Made by a program: the position numbers and the translations under genes. From Candidatus Tectomicrobia bacterium (GTDB lineage: Bacteria > UBA8248), in assembly GCA_016192135.1 (NCBI GenBank), contig JACPUR010000017.1:301160-365159 (forward strand): DNA of 64,000 nt, in the 5' to 3' direction. Position 1 is the first letter of the stretch; each line of letters begins with the position of its first letter. Positions 41,497 through 50,761 of the stretch are shown piece after piece. Below the pieces are notes generated by a model that did not search any database, was not told the DNA's origin, and worked only from the letters and a program-made list of their open reading frames with translations.

Positions 41497-43068
41497 CTAG
41501 GGTGTCTTGGGCTTTCCCGGAAGAACCCAGACGAGGGGCAAAATCCCCCCGAGAATGATCATCATGAACCAAAAGGTGTCGTTGTAGGCGAGCATGGCGG
41601 CCTGCTGGTTCACCACGTGGTCCACGATGGCATACGCCTTGGTGTGGGCCGTCGCAGGATCCATCCGCTGGCCGGCGAGAATGTCCATCAAACTTCCGTG
41701 GTACTCCACGAAGGCCCCGTTGAACTCGTTTACGTAGCCGACCAGCCCCACCCGGTGCGTGGCGCTCCGGCGCTCGACCAGGGTGGCCAGAAGGGCGAAG
41801 CCCATGTTCCCGCCGATGACCCGGCCCAAGTCGTAGAGGCTGGCCGCGGCGGTCGTCTCCGCCGGGAGAACGCCCCGAATCGCAATGGTTGTGTTCGTCA
41901 CGAAGACGCAGGGCATCCCGATCCCCATGACGATGAGCGGCTGGACCATGTTCCAGAACCCCGCGTCCAGGGAGAGCTGGGACAGCCCGTAGAAGGAGTA
42001 GAGAATGCAAGACATGCCGAAGGTCATGGTAAGGCGCGGGTCCACCACGTTGAACAGCCGGCCCACCAGCGGCATCATGAGGAAAAGCGCTATCCCGCGC
42101 GGCAGGAGAACGATGCCGGAGTCGTAGGCGGTGTAGCGGAGAAGGGCCTGAAGGAACTGGGGCAGGATGAAGGTGGAGCCGAACAGCGCCAGGGCGAAGA
42201 GCAGGATAATGGCCGAGCCCACGCTCAATTGAAGGTGGCGCAGGAGGCGGAAGTTCACGATGGGTTCCGCGGCCTTAAGCTCCCACACGACCAGCAATAC
42301 ACCCGCCGCCGCCGTGGCCGCGGTCCAGCCCACGATGAAGCTGGATTCGAACCAGTTGTTCTCCTGGCCCCGCTCCAGAATGATCTGGAGGCCGATCATG
42401 CTCACCAAGAGGAAGAGTATCCCGCCCCAGTCCACCCCCTTGATGCCCCGCTTCAAGTAGGAAGGGTCCTGCACATACAGGTGCACGAGCAGCATCCCCG
42501 CCAGGCAGAAGGGGATGTTGATGTAGAAAATCCACGGCCAGCCGTACCGTTCCGTGAGCCAGCCTCCCACCACGGGCCCCATCGCGGGGGCCAGCACCAC
42601 GCCCATCCCGAAAATGGCCATGGCCATGCCTTGCAAGCGGGGCGGATAGCTCTCCCGGAGGATGGCTTGGGAGATCGGAATCAGAGGCCCTCCGCCCAAG
42701 CCCTGGATCGCGCGGTAGAAGATCATCTCGCCGAATGAGGTGGATGTCCCCGCCAGGATGGAACCCAGGCTGAACAGCACGTAGGAGAGAAGGTAGAAGC
42801 GCTTCCGCCCCAAGAGGGTGCTCCACCAGCTGGTCATGCAGATCATGATGAGCTGGGCGATGCTGTAGCTGGTTGCCACCCAGGTGATGGAGGAGATGTC
42901 CGCCCCGAACGCCCCCTGCATGTGCGGGAGGGCGACGTTCACCACGCTGACGTCCATCACGGAGATGAACTGGCCGAAGAGGACGGCCAGGGTGATCATG
43001 GATCGGGAGGCCGTCCTGGATGCGGGGGCCGCCGGCTGCGGGCTCGTCTCCAACGGCGCGCCCGCCAT
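41497..43068 (-). CDS. DHA2-family MFS drug exporter (EmrB/QacA type)
   Basis: 523-aa, 14-helix proton-driven exporter. The DHA2 motif near helix 1 reads GQFISVMDVSVVNVALPHM (~34-52), motif A in the loop 2-3 reads LLGRKRFYLLSY (~86), and motif C APAMGPVVGGWL lies near 160. ATG 43068 is preferred over TTG 43071, though its ribosome site is weak. No EmrA-type adaptor or regulator is adjacent. The long stretch upstream (43069-43546) shows no gene I can support. Substrate unknown. Confidence 0.93.
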   Translation of the reverse strand: MAGAPLETSPQPAAPASRTASRSMITLAVLFGQFISVMDVSVVNVALPHMQGAFGADISSITWVATSYSIAQLIMICMTSWWSTLLGRKRFYLLSYVLFSLGSILAGTSTSFGEMIFYRAIQGLGGGPLIPISQAILRESYPPRLQGMAMAIFGMGVVLAPAMGPVVGGWLTERYGWPWIFYINIPFCLAGMLLVHLYVQDPSYLKRGIKGVDWGGILFLLVSMIGLQIILERGQENNWFESSFIVGWTAATAAAGVLLVVWELKAAEPIVNFRLLRHLQLSVGSAIILLFALALFGSTFILPQFLQALLRYTAYDSGIVLLPRGIALFLMMPLVGRLFNVVDPRLTMTFGMSCILYSFYGLSQLSLDAGFWNMVQPLIVMGIGMPCVFVTNTTIAIRGVLPAETTAAASLYDLGRVIGGNMGFALLATLVERRSATHRVGLVGYVNEFNGAFVEYHGSLMDILAGQRMDPATAHTKAYAIVDHVVNQQAAMLAYNDTFWFMMIILGGILPLVWVLPGKPKTP

Positions 43069-43546
43069 CAACCGGCGGTATTCTTCTGGGCCCGCCCGGG
43101 ATCGGAGAACGCATGGGGGCGGCGCGAGTACCGGATGTCCAGCCCGGCCTGGCCCCTCAAGTCCCCGGAGGATGAGAAGAGAGGGGAGAGAATGAAAAGA
43201 CTCATCTGCCAGTCATTCTTATGCGAAGGGGCGGTTCACCGGAACGGTTCAGCAGCATCAGCCATGGCCTTTTCCCGCTGATTTTAGCACCATCGGGCGA
43301 ATTTCCCCATGCCCATGGGGGGCCCAAACCGGACCGCAGCCCGGCGCTTTCCCCAAGCCCAGGCTCATTCGGGCCGATTGGCTCCGCCGCGGGCCTGGTT
43401 CCGCTTCCATGGCTCCGCAAAACCTGGCAAAAGAGGGGAGGCCGCTTTGGTTGCGCCTTTTCCCCCGCTTGGATAAGGTTCCTGGCGCCCATCGGAAATT
43501 CGATGGCGGGCCGGCCCGCTTGAATCATCCCTCAGAAGGACGCACG
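43069..43546. other. Intergenic region without a supported gene
   Basis: 478 bases between the divergent DHA2 exporter and the small ORF at 43547. ORFs of about 100 codons exist on both strands, but they overlap each other, have Pro/Gly/Ser-rich composition and weak ribosome sites. A CCCCATG/CATGGGG inverted repeat lies near 43304-43319. It should hold the exporter's promoter, but I see no convincing -35/-10 pair. Confidence 0.5.
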
Positions 43547-43699
43547 ATGGACGAGCGCCCCCTCCGGTCCCTCGGCAAGAGCTATCCGCGCGAAGTCGGA
43601 CCCGACATGGTCGCGGGCCTCACCCAGTTCGTGGAGGACATCCGGCGGCTGAGCGGGGATTTCATCGGAATACACTTAGGAGACGCGGAATGGCGGTGA
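43547..43699 (+). CDS. Small hypothetical ORF (50 aa) upstream of a VOC gene
   Basis: ATG 43547 follows AGAAGGA at a good distance and the frame ends at 43699, overlapping the first ten bases of the VOC gene. The product (MDERPLRSLGKSYPREV...GDAEWR) has no recognised motif. It could be a genuine small protein, a leader for translational coupling, or a truncated gene remnant; the overlap and ribosome site are the only support. Confidence 0.4.
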   Translation: MDERPLRSLGKSYPREVGPDMVAGLTQFVEDIRRLSGDFIGIHLGDAEWR

Positions 43700-44085
43700 C
43701 GGGAACCTATCATCACGTCCACATCCTCAGCCGCGACCCGGACGCCTCGGCGGCCTGGTACGCCAGGGTGCTGGGCGGCGAGGTCGGGCAGCGCTCGGAA
43801 TTCAAGGGCGGCATCAACGTGCAGATGAAGCTGGGCGAGTCCAGCTTCTTCATCCGGGGGCTGCGCCCCGGGGAGAGCGCCGAGACCCGGGGCGAGGGCC
43901 AGACCTTCGGGATCCATCACCTCGGCGTGTGGGTGGACGACATCGAGGAGACGGTCAAGCAGTTCCTCCAGGCGGGCGGGGAGCTCCTCGACCCTGTCTC
44001 CACGGGCATGACGGGCAACCTCGTCGCCTTCGTCAAGGGGCCGGACGGGGTCGTCTTCGAGTTCCTCCAGCCGCCGAGGGGGTAG
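43690..44085 (+). CDS. VOC (glyoxalase-like) family protein
   Basis: 131 aa. TTAGGAG lies seven bases before the ATG. VOC pattern: YHHVHILSRDPDASAAWYARVLGG with the first His, IHHLGVWVDDIEE (~76) with the second, and KGPDGVVFEFLQPP with the Glu. It is close in layout to the VOC gene at 26821-27219 (shared DPDASA-x-W and LGG), suggesting a paralogue. It is followed three bases later by a monooxygenase-fold gene, so the two form an operon. Substrate unknown. Confidence 0.88.
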   Translation: MAVTGTYHHVHILSRDPDASAAWYARVLGGEVGQRSEFKGGINVQMKLGESSFFIRGLRPGESAETRGEGQTFGIHHLGVWVDDIEETVKQFLQAGGELLDPVSTGMTGNLVAFVKGPDGVVFEFLQPPRG

Positions 44086-44088
44086 CCC

Positions 44089-44394
44089 ATGGCCGGGCGC
44101 GTCCACCTCTTCGTGACCCTGAAGCCCAGGCCCGGCCGGGAGGGCGGCCTCGACGCCCTCCTGCGCGGCATGTGCGGCCCCTCGCGCGCCGAGGCGGGCT
44201 GCCTGCGCTACGACCTCTTCGCCCCCGCCGAGGGGGGCGGCGCGCGCCACCTCATCGAGTGCTGGCGCGACCAGGCCGCGCTCGACGCCCACCGCGAGGA
44301 GCTCCACTACAAGGACTTCCGCTCCCGGGTCGGCGATCTGGTCGAAGGCGCGCCGGCCGTCCTCTTCCTCCGGGAGGTGGACGCCGCCTCCTGA
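44089..44394 (+). CDS. Antibiotic-biosynthesis monooxygenase (ABM/YgiN) family protein
   Basis: 101-aa ferredoxin-like ABM domain: HLFVTLKPRPGREGGLDALL at the start, EAGCLRYDLFAP near 35, HLIECWRDQAALDAH near 53. Members are cofactor-free monooxygenases for quinones or polyketides, or heme-degrading and signalling proteins. It is the second gene after the VOC gene (3-base gap) and is followed by a strong terminator at 44429-44467, so the operon is short. Confidence 0.87.
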   Translation: MAGRVHLFVTLKPRPGREGGLDALLRGMCGPSRAEAGCLRYDLFAPAEGGGARHLIECWRDQAALDAHREELHYKDFRSRVGDLVEGAPAVLFLREVDAAS

Positions 44395-44428
44395 GGGGCC
44401 TTCGTTCCGCTCCTTGCCTCTATCGGCG

Positions 44429-44467
44429 CGAAGGGCTCCGGCCTCGGCCGGGGCCCTTCGGTTTTTT
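44429..44467 (+). terminator. Intrinsic terminator after the ABM gene
   Basis: A 15-bp stem (44429-44443 with 44446-44460, one G-T pair) is followed by GTTTTTT. It lies in the convergent gap with the DinB gene. Confidence 0.92.
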
Positions 44468-44481
44468 CGTGGAGAGAAGGG

Positions 44482-45009
44482 CTACGCCCGGGTCCAGCGC
44501 TTGGCCTCGAAGAGGCCGCGCAGGTAGATGGCCTGCCCGGCGTGCTGGGTGTTGTCCGCGACGATGCTCACGAGGCGCACCCCCACCGTGGGCATCGGGT
44601 CGTACTGGGGCTCGTCGAGGACGTGGTCGAGGTCGGCCGGCCGGACCCTGGCCAGGTAGGCCTTGCTCCGCGCGAAGACGGCGTCCTGGTAGGCCAGCAG
44701 GAGGTCCGGGGAGTCCACCTTGAAGGCCGCCACCTCCTCGAAGGTGTGGCCCTGGCCCGTCTCCTCGTCGTTGGGCTTCATCCCGAAGCGGGCGTGCCAG
44801 CCCCCGCTCGTCCACAGCTCGGGCTGGCCGGCCAGGTCCGACATGTGGTCGTCCTGCACCCGGGTGAGGTGCCAGGCGAGCCAAGCCATGGAGTTGGCGT
44901 GGGGCGCGGGCATGCGGCAGAGCATCTCGGCCGGGGCGCCCTCGAGCGCGCGGTGCAGGATGGCGTTGATGCGGCTCAAGGCATCGGCGAGGAGCGCGGC
45001 GCCTTCCAT
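44482..45009 (-). CDS. DinB/YfiT superfamily protein
   Basis: 175 aa. ATG 45009 has a textbook AGGAGG six bases upstream; the open frame continues to 45057. Four-helix DinB-like fold with the metal-binding His triad: NSMAWLAWHLTRVQDDH (~39-55) supplies one His and the helix before the end, SIVADNTQHAGQAIYLRG (~147-164), another. DinB-like proteins are often mycothiol- or bacillithiol-dependent transferases or have unknown roles. It lies 91 bases downstream of the EamA gene on the same strand. Confidence 0.85.
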   Translation of the reverse strand: MEGAALLADALSRINAILHRALEGAPAEMLCRMPAPHANSMAWLAWHLTRVQDDHMSDLAGQPELWTSGGWHARFGMKPNDEETGQGHTFEEVAAFKVDSPDLLLAYQDAVFARSKAYLARVRPADLDHVLDEPQYDPMPTVGVRLVSIVADNTQHAGQAIYLRGLFEAKRWTRA

Positions 45010-45100
45010 GACGGTCCTCCTGTAAGGTGAAAGATGAGCCGGCGCGGCGGGCTCCACTATAGGGCAGGGGGGAGCCTCCGGGCGAGCGCCCGGGGGATTC

Positions 45101-45970
45101 TCAGCCCACCGGCTTGAGCGTCACCAGCACGGCCCCCGCCACGATGAGCAATGCGCCCGACGGCACCCGCCAGGTGATGAACTCGGCCCGGCGCAGCAGG
45201 ATGAGCGCGAGGATGACCGTGAAGATCGGGGAGACCTGGACCAGGGGCACCACCCGGTAGATCTCCCCCCGCTGGAGCGCGATGGCGAAGAAGATGTGCG
45301 CCGCCCCGGCCACCGCGCCGCAGAGCAGGAAGGGCGGCAGCGCCCGGCGGATGTCCCCCGCGGCCCTCCCGCGGCGGTTGAGGAAGGCGAAGGCCGCCAC
45401 GACCGGGAAGGCAGTCCCCAGGGCCACCACCACGGCCGCGAGCGGGTTCGGGAAGCCCGGCAGGCCCTTCCGCCAGCAGATGGCGCCCGCGGCCCCCGCC
45501 AGGGCCGCCAGGACGGGCCAGAGGGCGTCCGCCCGCCGCCACCGGCCCTCCGTCCGCCCCGAGGAGACGAGCGCCACCCCGGCCACCACCAGCAGCACCC
45601 CCGCCAGGTGGAACCACGCGGGGCGCTCCCCGAGGAAGACAATGGCCAGGGCCGCCGCGAAGAGGGGCGACACCCCCTTGATGGAGGCGGCGCGCGAGAC
45701 GCCTATCTTGGAGATGCCGATCATGAAGAAGATCGAGAAGAGGGCCGGCTGCCCCACCCCTCCCGCCATCACCCAGAGGTAGTCCGGGCCCAGCGGGGGG
45801 AAGTCGAAGCCCAGGACGGGCGCCAGGACGAAGAAGAAGCCGAGCTGCGCGCCCTGGGAGAGCACCGAGCCGATGAAGGCGTGGGTGTGCTGGAGCCCGG
45901 CGCGGATGAGCAGATCCGCCACGGCGAAGGAGACCGCCGTCGCCAGGGCGCAGAGGACGACGATGTCCAC
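45101..45970 (-). CDS. EamA/DMT superfamily transporter
   Basis: 289-aa, ten-helix drug/metabolite transporter made of two EamA repeats. The first covers ~1-130 (ending FLGERPAWFHLAGVLLVVAGVALVSS); the second covers ~145-289 (ending RRAEFITWRVPSGALLIVAGAVLVTL). Both show the characteristic ...P(L/I)F...A(I/L)...L-x-E/R ending. GTG 45970 with GGAGG five bases upstream is preferred over TTG 45973. Likely exports or imports a small metabolite; no specificity can be assigned. Confidence 0.88.
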   Translation of the reverse strand: MDIVVLCALATAVSFAVADLLIRAGLQHTHAFIGSVLSQGAQLGFFFVLAPVLGFDFPPLGPDYLWVMAGGVGQPALFSIFFMIGISKIGVSRAASIKGVSPLFAAALAIVFLGERPAWFHLAGVLLVVAGVALVSSGRTEGRWRRADALWPVLAALAGAAGAICWRKGLPGFPNPLAAVVVALGTAFPVVAAFAFLNRRGRAAGDIRRALPPFLLCGAVAGAAHIFFAIALQRGEIYRVVPLVQVSPIFTVILALILLRRAEFITWRVPSGALLIVAGAVLVTLKPVG

Positions 45971-46050
45971 CAAATCCTCCCCCGCCCAGCGCCCGCCGGG
46001 TGAGCCACAAGAATAAGCCCGGGCGCGAGGCCCGGGCCATCAAGAGTCCG

Positions 46051-46126
46051 TGGTGGAGGCGAGGGGGCTCGAACCCCTGACCTCGTGGGTGCGATCCACG
46101 CGCTCTCCCAGCTGAGCTACGCCCCC
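46051..46126 (-). tRNA. tRNA-Ala (anticodon CGC)
   Basis: A 76-nt cloverleaf on the minus strand with encoded CCA. Acceptor GGGGGCG (46120-46126) pairs with CGCCTCC (46055-46061), with one G-T pair. The anticodon stem CGTGG/CCACG encloses loop ATCGCAC, anticodon CGC, reading the Ala codon GCG. D-arm GCTCAGCTGGGAGAGC and T-loop GGTTCGAGCC are standard. Confidence 0.96.
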
Positions 46127-46230
46127 ACAGAAGCCCTGTGAAGGTAGGGCAAGGGCCTTGAGGTGTCAAGGTGAGTGTTAGACAAAAACCTAGTGGTCCT
46201 GGCCGTGCAGATGGGGCGGAACCTATGCCG

Positions 46231-46488
46231 TCAAGAAGCGCGGGGGAGATCGAGGTTCTTGAGGTTCCGCGAGGAGAGCCAGCGCATGCCCAGGCCGATG
46301 GCGTAGCGGTCGGCCTCGTCGCGGGTCAGGAAGACGCGCTCCCGGGGCCCGAAGAGCTTCTGCTCGCGCACGGCCGTGCCCGCGACGCGGCCCACGCGTG
46401 CCTCGGCGGCCCAGCCGCCGGTGGTGAGGGGATAGGAGGCCGCCTCGATGAAGACCTCGGGCGTGAGCCAGACCTTCTTCTTCTGCAT
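46231..46488 (-). CDS. Hypothetical protein (85 aa)
   Basis: 85-aa ORF with GC3-rich codon use like its neighbours: MQKKKVWLTPEVFIEAASYPLTT..., then VREQKLFGPRERVFLTRDEADRYAIGLGMRWL. The mixed charge pattern and DEADRYAIGLGM helix look like a real small soluble protein. I recognise no family. The ribosome site is weak (GGTG region). It sits between the tRNA-Ala gene and the tandem repeat array. Confidence 0.55.
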   Translation of the reverse strand: MQKKKVWLTPEVFIEAASYPLTTGGWAAEARVGRVAGTAVREQKLFGPRERVFLTRDEADRYAIGLGMRWLSSRNLKNLDLPRAS

Positions 46489-46527
46489 GAGACACCGGCG
46501 AGGCGGAGGCGGCGCGGATAATATGGG

Positions 46528-46905
46528 GAGGGCCGGAGGAGGGCCCCCTAGGCCATCCTCCGGCCCTCGGCCCGCCGCAGAGTCCGCCCGTGTCCCCCGC
46601 GACGGGAATCCCGTTTTCAGGGAGGGCCGGAGGGCAGCCCCCTAGGCCACCATCCGGCCCTCGGCCCACCGCAGAGTCCGCCCGTGTCCCCCGCGATGGG
46701 AATTCCGTTTTCAGGGAGGACCGGGAGCCGGCCCCCTAGGCCTTCTCCCGGTCCTCGAACCTGTCGCAGAGTCCGCCCGTGTCCCCGGCGACAGGTGTTC
46801 ATTTTTTTTGGTGAGGGCCGGGGGGCAAGCCCCCTAGGCCGTCCCCCGGCCCTCGTCCCGTCGCAGAGTCCGCCCGTGTCCCCGGCGACGGGAATTCTGG
46901 TCTTC
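46528..46905. repeat. Four tandem structured repeats (94-97 bp each)
   Basis: Units start at 46528, 46622, 46716 and 46813. Each holds two inverted repeats. Hairpin A has a stem such as GAGGGCCGGA with its complement, around an invariant GCCCCCTAGGCC. Hairpin B has a stem such as CCCGTCGC/GCGACGGG around invariant AGAGTCCGCCCGTGTCCCC. Stem positions change in pairs: in unit 3 the fifth pair of hairpin A is A-T instead of G-C, and the third pair of B is T-A; in unit 2 the fourth pair of B is A-T. Loops stay fixed. The array directly follows the nrdJ stop (46907), so it would form the 3' end of that transcript, or an independent element. Confidence 0.9.
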
Positions 46906-46906
46906 G

Positions 46907-49900
46907 CTAGGAGCACCCGCTCGTCGCGCCGCAGTCGAGGCACTTGAGGCAGGTGCCGTTGCGGACGACGGCGAACGAGCCGCAGTCGCCGCAGGCCTCG
47001 CCGACGTAGCCCTTGAACTTCGCCTCCTCGGCCACGCCGCCCCGGCGGGAGACGGAGGATTCGGAAGCCTGCGCCTCCTTGCGGAAGTGCAGGTGCAGGT
47101 GCTCGCTCTTGGGGGTGTCGGTCTTCGAGAAGGGAAGGAGGGTCTGCACCTCCTCCGCCTCCTCGGCGTCGAACTCGGGGATCTCGTCCTTGGGCCGGCC
47201 GAGGGTGTCGCTCCGGAGGTCCTCGGGCATCACCTGGGCCAGCTCCTGGCGGCCGAGGTAGGAGATGGCCAGCTCGCGGAAGATGTAGTCGATGATCGAG
47301 GTGCTCATCTTGATGGCGCGGTTGCCGTCCACGACGCCGCTCGGCTCGAAGCGGGTGAAGACGAAGGCGTCGACGAACTCGTCCAGGGGGACTCCGTGCT
47401 GGAGGCCGAGCGAGATGGCGATGGCGAAGCAGTTCATCAGGCTGCGGAAGGCGGCGCCTTCCTTGTGCATGTCGATGAAGATTTCGCCGAGCGCCCCGTC
47501 CTCGTACTCGCCGGTGCGGAGGTAGACCTTGTGGCCGCCCACGATGGCCTTCTGGGTGTAGCCCGCGCGCCGGGTGGGGAGCTTGCGCCGGCCGCCCTTG
47601 TGGATGACGTAGCGGCGCACGATCTGCCGGGCGACGCGGACGGGGACGCTCTCGGCCGGGGCTTCCTCGCCGATGCCCTCGAAGATGTCCGCCTCGTGCT
47701 GGGCGGCGAGGGGCTGGCTGAGCTTGGAGCCGTCGCGGTAGATGGCGATGGCCTTGGTCATCCGCCGCCAGGACTCGTGGTAGAGGTCCTGGATGTCCAG
47801 GATGGTGGCCTCGGTGGGCATGTTGATGGTCTTGCTGATCGCGCCCGAGATGAAGGGCTGGGCCGCGGCCATCATGCGCACGTGGGCCATGGGGCTGATG
47901 TAGCGCTTGCCGTCGCGGCCGCACTTGCTGGCGCAGTCGAAGACGGGGAGGTGCTCCTCCCGGATGTGCGAGGCGCCCTCGATGGTCATCTTGCCGCAGA
48001 CGTAGTCGTTGGCCTCGCGGATCTGGGCCGGGGTGAAGCCGATGGCCTCGAGGAGGTTCAGGTCCCAGGCGCCGAGCTGCTCGTCCGAGAGGCCCAGGCG
48101 CTCGCGGCAGAACTCCACCCCCAGGATGTGCTTGTTGAAGGCGAACGGGAGCTCGAAGGCGCCCTCGAGCGCGGCCTCGATCCGCTCGAGGGCCTTGTCG
48201 GTGAAGCCCTTGGCCTTGAGCGTCTCGGGGTTGATGTGAGGGGCGCTCGTCAGGGTGCCCCGGCCGCGGCAGTAAGCCACGATGTCGCGGATCTGGTCCT
48301 CGGCGTAGCCCAGGCGCCGGAGCGCCGCGGGGACGGACTGGTTGATGATCTTGAAGTAGCCCCCGCCGGCCAGTTTCTTGAACTTGACCAGGGCGAAGTC
48401 GGGCTCGATGCCGGTCGTGTCGCAGTCCATCACCAGCCCGATGGTGCCCGTGGGGGCGATGACGGTGGCCTGGGCGTTGCGGAAGCCGTTGCGGTAGCCG
48501 AGCGCCAGGGCTTCGTCCCAGGCCTCGCGGGCCGCCTCGAGGAGGTAGGCCGGGCAGCGGGCCGGGTCGATGCCCGCCGGGGCCTTGGAGAGCATCTCGT
48601 ACTCCGCGGCGGGGGCGGCGTAGGCCGCGCGGCGATGGTTGCGGAGCACGCGCAGCATGTGCTCGCGGTTGGCGTGGTAGCGCGGGAAGGGCCCGAGCTC
48701 CCCGGCCATCTCGGCGCTGGCCGCGTAGGAGCAGCCCGTCATGACCGAGCTGACGGCGCCGCACCAGGCCTCGCCCTCGGGCGAGTCGTAGGGGATGCCG
48801 AGCAGCATGAGCATGGTGCCCAGGTTGGCGTAGCCCAGGCCCAGGGTGCGGTAGTCGTAGGAGCGCTGGGCGATGGCCTCGCTGGGGAACTGGGCCATGA
48901 GGACGGAGATCTCGAGCACCACCGTCCAGACGCGGACGGCGTGGCGGAAATCCTCCACGCGGAAACGGCCGCTCTCCAGGTCCAGGAAGCGGACGAGGTT
49001 CAGCGAGGCCAGGTTGCAGGCCGTGTCGTCGAGGAACATGTACTCCGAGCATGGGTTCGACGCGTTGATGCGGCCGTCGGCGGCGCAGGTGTGCCAGTCG
49101 TTGATGGTGGTGTCGAACTGGAGGCCCGGGTCGGCGCAGCACCAGGCGGCGTAGCCGATCTCGTCCCAGAGCTTCTTCGCCGGGACCTCCCGCGCGACCT
49201 TGCGGTCGGTGCGGCGGATGAGCTTCCAGGGCTCGTTCTTGAGGGCGGCGGCCATGAAGGCGTCGGCGATGCGGACGGAGTTGTTCGAGTTCTGGCCGGA
49301 GACCGTGGTGTAGGCCTCGCCCTCCCAGTTGGTGTCGAACTCCTCGATCTGGATGTCGTCCTGGGTCTTGCCCTGCTGGGCGAGCTGCATGGCGCGGAAG
49401 ATGTAGTTGTCCGGCACGCCCGCCCGGCGGGCCTCGAGGATGGCCCTTCGCAGCTCGGGGTTCTTGTCCGGGCGCAGGAGGCCGCCGTTGAGATCGGCCT
49501 TCCCCTCGGGCCGGCAGGCGGCCAGGATGGCGCCCATGTGGCGGCGGCACATTCGGCTGCCCGAGACGAGGGCGGCCACCTTCTGCTCCTCGCGGACCTT
49601 CCAGTTGACGAACTCCTCGATGTCCGGGTGGTCCACGTCGAGGGTGACCATCTTGGCCGCGCGGCGGGTGGTGCCGCCCGACTTGATGGCGCCGGCCGCG
49701 CGGTCGCCGATCTTGAGGAAGCTCATGAGGCCGGAGCTGCGCCCGCCGCCCGAGAGGGACTCCCCGTCGGCGCGCAGGGTGCCGAAGTTGGTGCCCGTGC
49801 CGGAGCCGTACTTGAAGATGCGGGCCTCGCGGGTCCAAAGATCCATGATGCCGCCTTCGTTCACGAGGTCGTCCTTGACGGACTGGATGAAGCAGGCGTG

Positions 49901-50500
49901 CGGCTGGGGGCGCTCGTAGGCGCTCCGGGAGCGCTGGAGCTCGCCCGTCTCCGGGTCGCAGTAGTAGTGGCCCTGGGAGGGGCCGGCGATGCCGTAGGCC
50001 CAGTGGAGCCCGGCGTTGAACCACTGGGGGGAATTGGGCGCGGCCATCTGGGCGGCCAGCATGTGGACCAGCTCGCCGTAGAAGACGCGGGCGTCCTCCT
50101 CGCTCCCGAAGTAACCGTGCTTCCAGCCCCAGTAGGTCCAGCAGCCGGCCATCCGGTGGAAGACCTGCCGGGCGTCCGTCTCGCCGCCCGAGCGCTGGGC
50201 CTCGGGGATTTGCTCGAGGGCGCCCTTGTCCGGCTCGGACCGCTGCAGCCACTCGGGCACCCCCTCCTCGGCCACCCTGGCGAGGCGGGCCGGCACCCCC
50301 GCCTTCCGGAAGTACTTCTGCGCCAGGATGTCCACCGCCACCTGGGACCAGCTCTCGGGCACCAGGATGTCCTTGGCCTCGAAGACCACTGAGCCGTCCG
50401 GGTTGACGATGCGGGAGGTGCGGGGGACGAACTGGATTCCAGCGTAGGGTTCGTTCCCGATCCGGGTGAAATGCCGCGGGATTTTCATATTCCTTGCCAT
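46907..50500 (-). CDS. nrdJ: Vitamin B12-dependent (class II) ribonucleotide reductase
   Basis: 1197 aa, the long NrdJ type. Makes deoxyribonucleotides using adenosylcobalamin, with or without oxygen. Seen are [17 protein letters not shown] at the N-terminus, [13 protein letters not shown] near 209 (first active-site Cys), [21 protein letters not shown] near 472 (thiyl-radical Cys region), [16 protein letters not shown] near 690, and a C-terminal zinc-ribbon-like tail with four CxxC-type pairs (CGDCGSF...CLKCLDCG). Start ATG 50500; ATG 50488 (MKIPRH) is equally possible and closer to the family start. The leader is ~230 nt long. Promoter and paired NrdR-like boxes are at 50695-50761. No cobalamin riboswitch features were found in the leader. 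Confidence 0.97.
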   Translation of the reverse strand: MARNMKIPRHFTRIGNEPYAGIQFVPRTSRIVNPDGSVVFEAKDILVPESWSQVAVDILAQKYFRKAGVPARLARVAEEGVPEWLQRSEPDKGALEQIPEAQRSGGETDARQVFHRMAGCWTYWGWKHGYFGSEEDARVFYGELVHMLAAQMAAPNSPQWFNAGLHWAYGIAGPSQGHYYCDPETGELQRSRSAYERPQPHACFIQSVKDDLVNEGGIMDLWTREARIFKYGSGTGTNFGTLRADGESLSGGGRSSGLMSFLKIGDRAAGAIKSGGTTRRAAKMVTLDVDHPDIEEFVNWKVREEQKVAALVSGSRMCRRHMGAILAACRPEGKADLNGGLLRPDKNPELRRAILEARRAGVPDNYIFRAMQLAQQGKTQDDIQIEEFDTNWEGEAYTTVSGQNSNNSVRIADAFMAAALKNEPWKLIRRTDRKVAREVPAKKLWDEIGYAAWCCADPGLQFDTTINDWHTCAADGRINASNPCSEYMFLDDTACNLASLNLVRFLDLESGRFRVEDFRHAVRVWTVVLEISVLMAQFPSEAIAQRSYDYRTLGLGYANLGTMLMLLGIPYDSPEGEAWCGAVSSVMTGCSYAASAEMAGELGPFPRYHANREHMLRVLRNHRRAAYAAPAAEYEMLSKAPAGIDPARCPAYLLEAAREAWDEALALGYRNGFRNAQATVIAPTGTIGLVMDCDTTGIEPDFALVKFKKLAGGGYFKIINQSVPAALRRLGYAEDQIRDIVAYCRGRGTLTSAPHINPETLKAKGFTDKALERIEAALEGAFELPFAFNKHILGVEFCRERLGLSDEQLGAWDLNLLEAIGFTPAQIREANDYVCGKMTIEGASHIREEHLPVFDCASKCGRDGKRYISPMAHVRMMAAAQPFISGAISKTINMPTEATILDIQDLYHESWRRMTKAIAIYRDGSKLSQPLAAQHEADIFEGIGEEAPAESVPVRVARQIVRRYVIHKGGRRKLPTRRAGYTQKAIVGGHKVYLRTGEYEDGALGEIFIDMHKEGAAFRSLMNCFAIAISLGLQHGVPLDEFVDAFVFTRFEPSGVVDGNRAIKMSTSIIDYIFRELAISYLGRQELAQVMPEDLRSDTLGRPKDEIPEFDAEEAEEVQTLLPFSKTDTPKSEHLHLHFRKEAQASESSVSRRGGVAEEAKFKGYVGEACGDCGSFAVVRNGTCLKCLDCGATSGCS

Positions 50501-50694
50501 CTCCAATGCCCCTGGCTCTCCAGGGGGGCGAGCGGCCAATGATCGAATCCACTTTCGTATTTTATTTGTATGATTCTGCCATTTCAACCCCGGGGGTGCC
50601 TGAACTACTGGCCGCCCCGGGAAACCGCGGCCCCCCGCCCCATCCACCTGGCCCGCGCCCCATTTCCAATCCACCGCGCGGCGAGCCAAATGAA

Positions 50695-50741
50695 GGGTCA
50701 CATCTAGTGGTTAAAGGCCGCTGTGACACTAAATGTAGATG
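50695..50741 (-). promoter_or_regulatory. Paired NrdR-like boxes at the nrdJ promoter
   Basis: Two 16-bp sites lie at 50695-50710 and 50726-50741, exactly 31 bp apart (three helical turns), the spacing typical of NrdR box pairs. On the minus strand the first reads CATCTACATTTAGTGT and the second CCACTAGATGTGACCC; against ACACWATATATWGTGT the first matches about 11-12 positions and the second about 8. The better site overlaps the -10 box. NrdR would repress nrdJ when dATP/ATP is high. Confidence 0.5.
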
Positions 50742-50761
50742 GGCCAATTGAGGGGTGTCAA
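50732..50761 (-). promoter_or_regulatory. Promoter of nrdJ
   Basis: A perfect TTGACA (50756-50761) and TACATT (50732-50737) with an 18-base spacer, read on the minus strand. The predicted transcript has a leader of about 225 nt before the start codon. Confidence 0.6.

Noticed and set aside
43202..43528. ~100-codon ORFs on both strands upstream of the DHA2 gene
   Set aside because: They overlap on opposite strands, have Pro/Gly/Ser-rich composition and no convincing ribosome sites.
46528..46905. CRISPR array
   Set aside because: Units are contiguous ~95-bp repeats with no variable spacers and no cas genes; variation is paired stem change, not spacer turnover.
47087..50392. 1101-codon plus-strand frame opposite nrdJ
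   Set aside because: Antisense shadow created by high GC3; it has low-complexity Val/Leu/Gly/Asp composition and no motifs.
46617..50552. 1311-codon minus-strand frame through the repeats and nrdJ
   Set aside because: It is the +1-type shadow of nrdJ. Its composition is dominated by Arg/Pro/Gly/His and it lacks any family motif, while the nrdJ frame is unambiguous.
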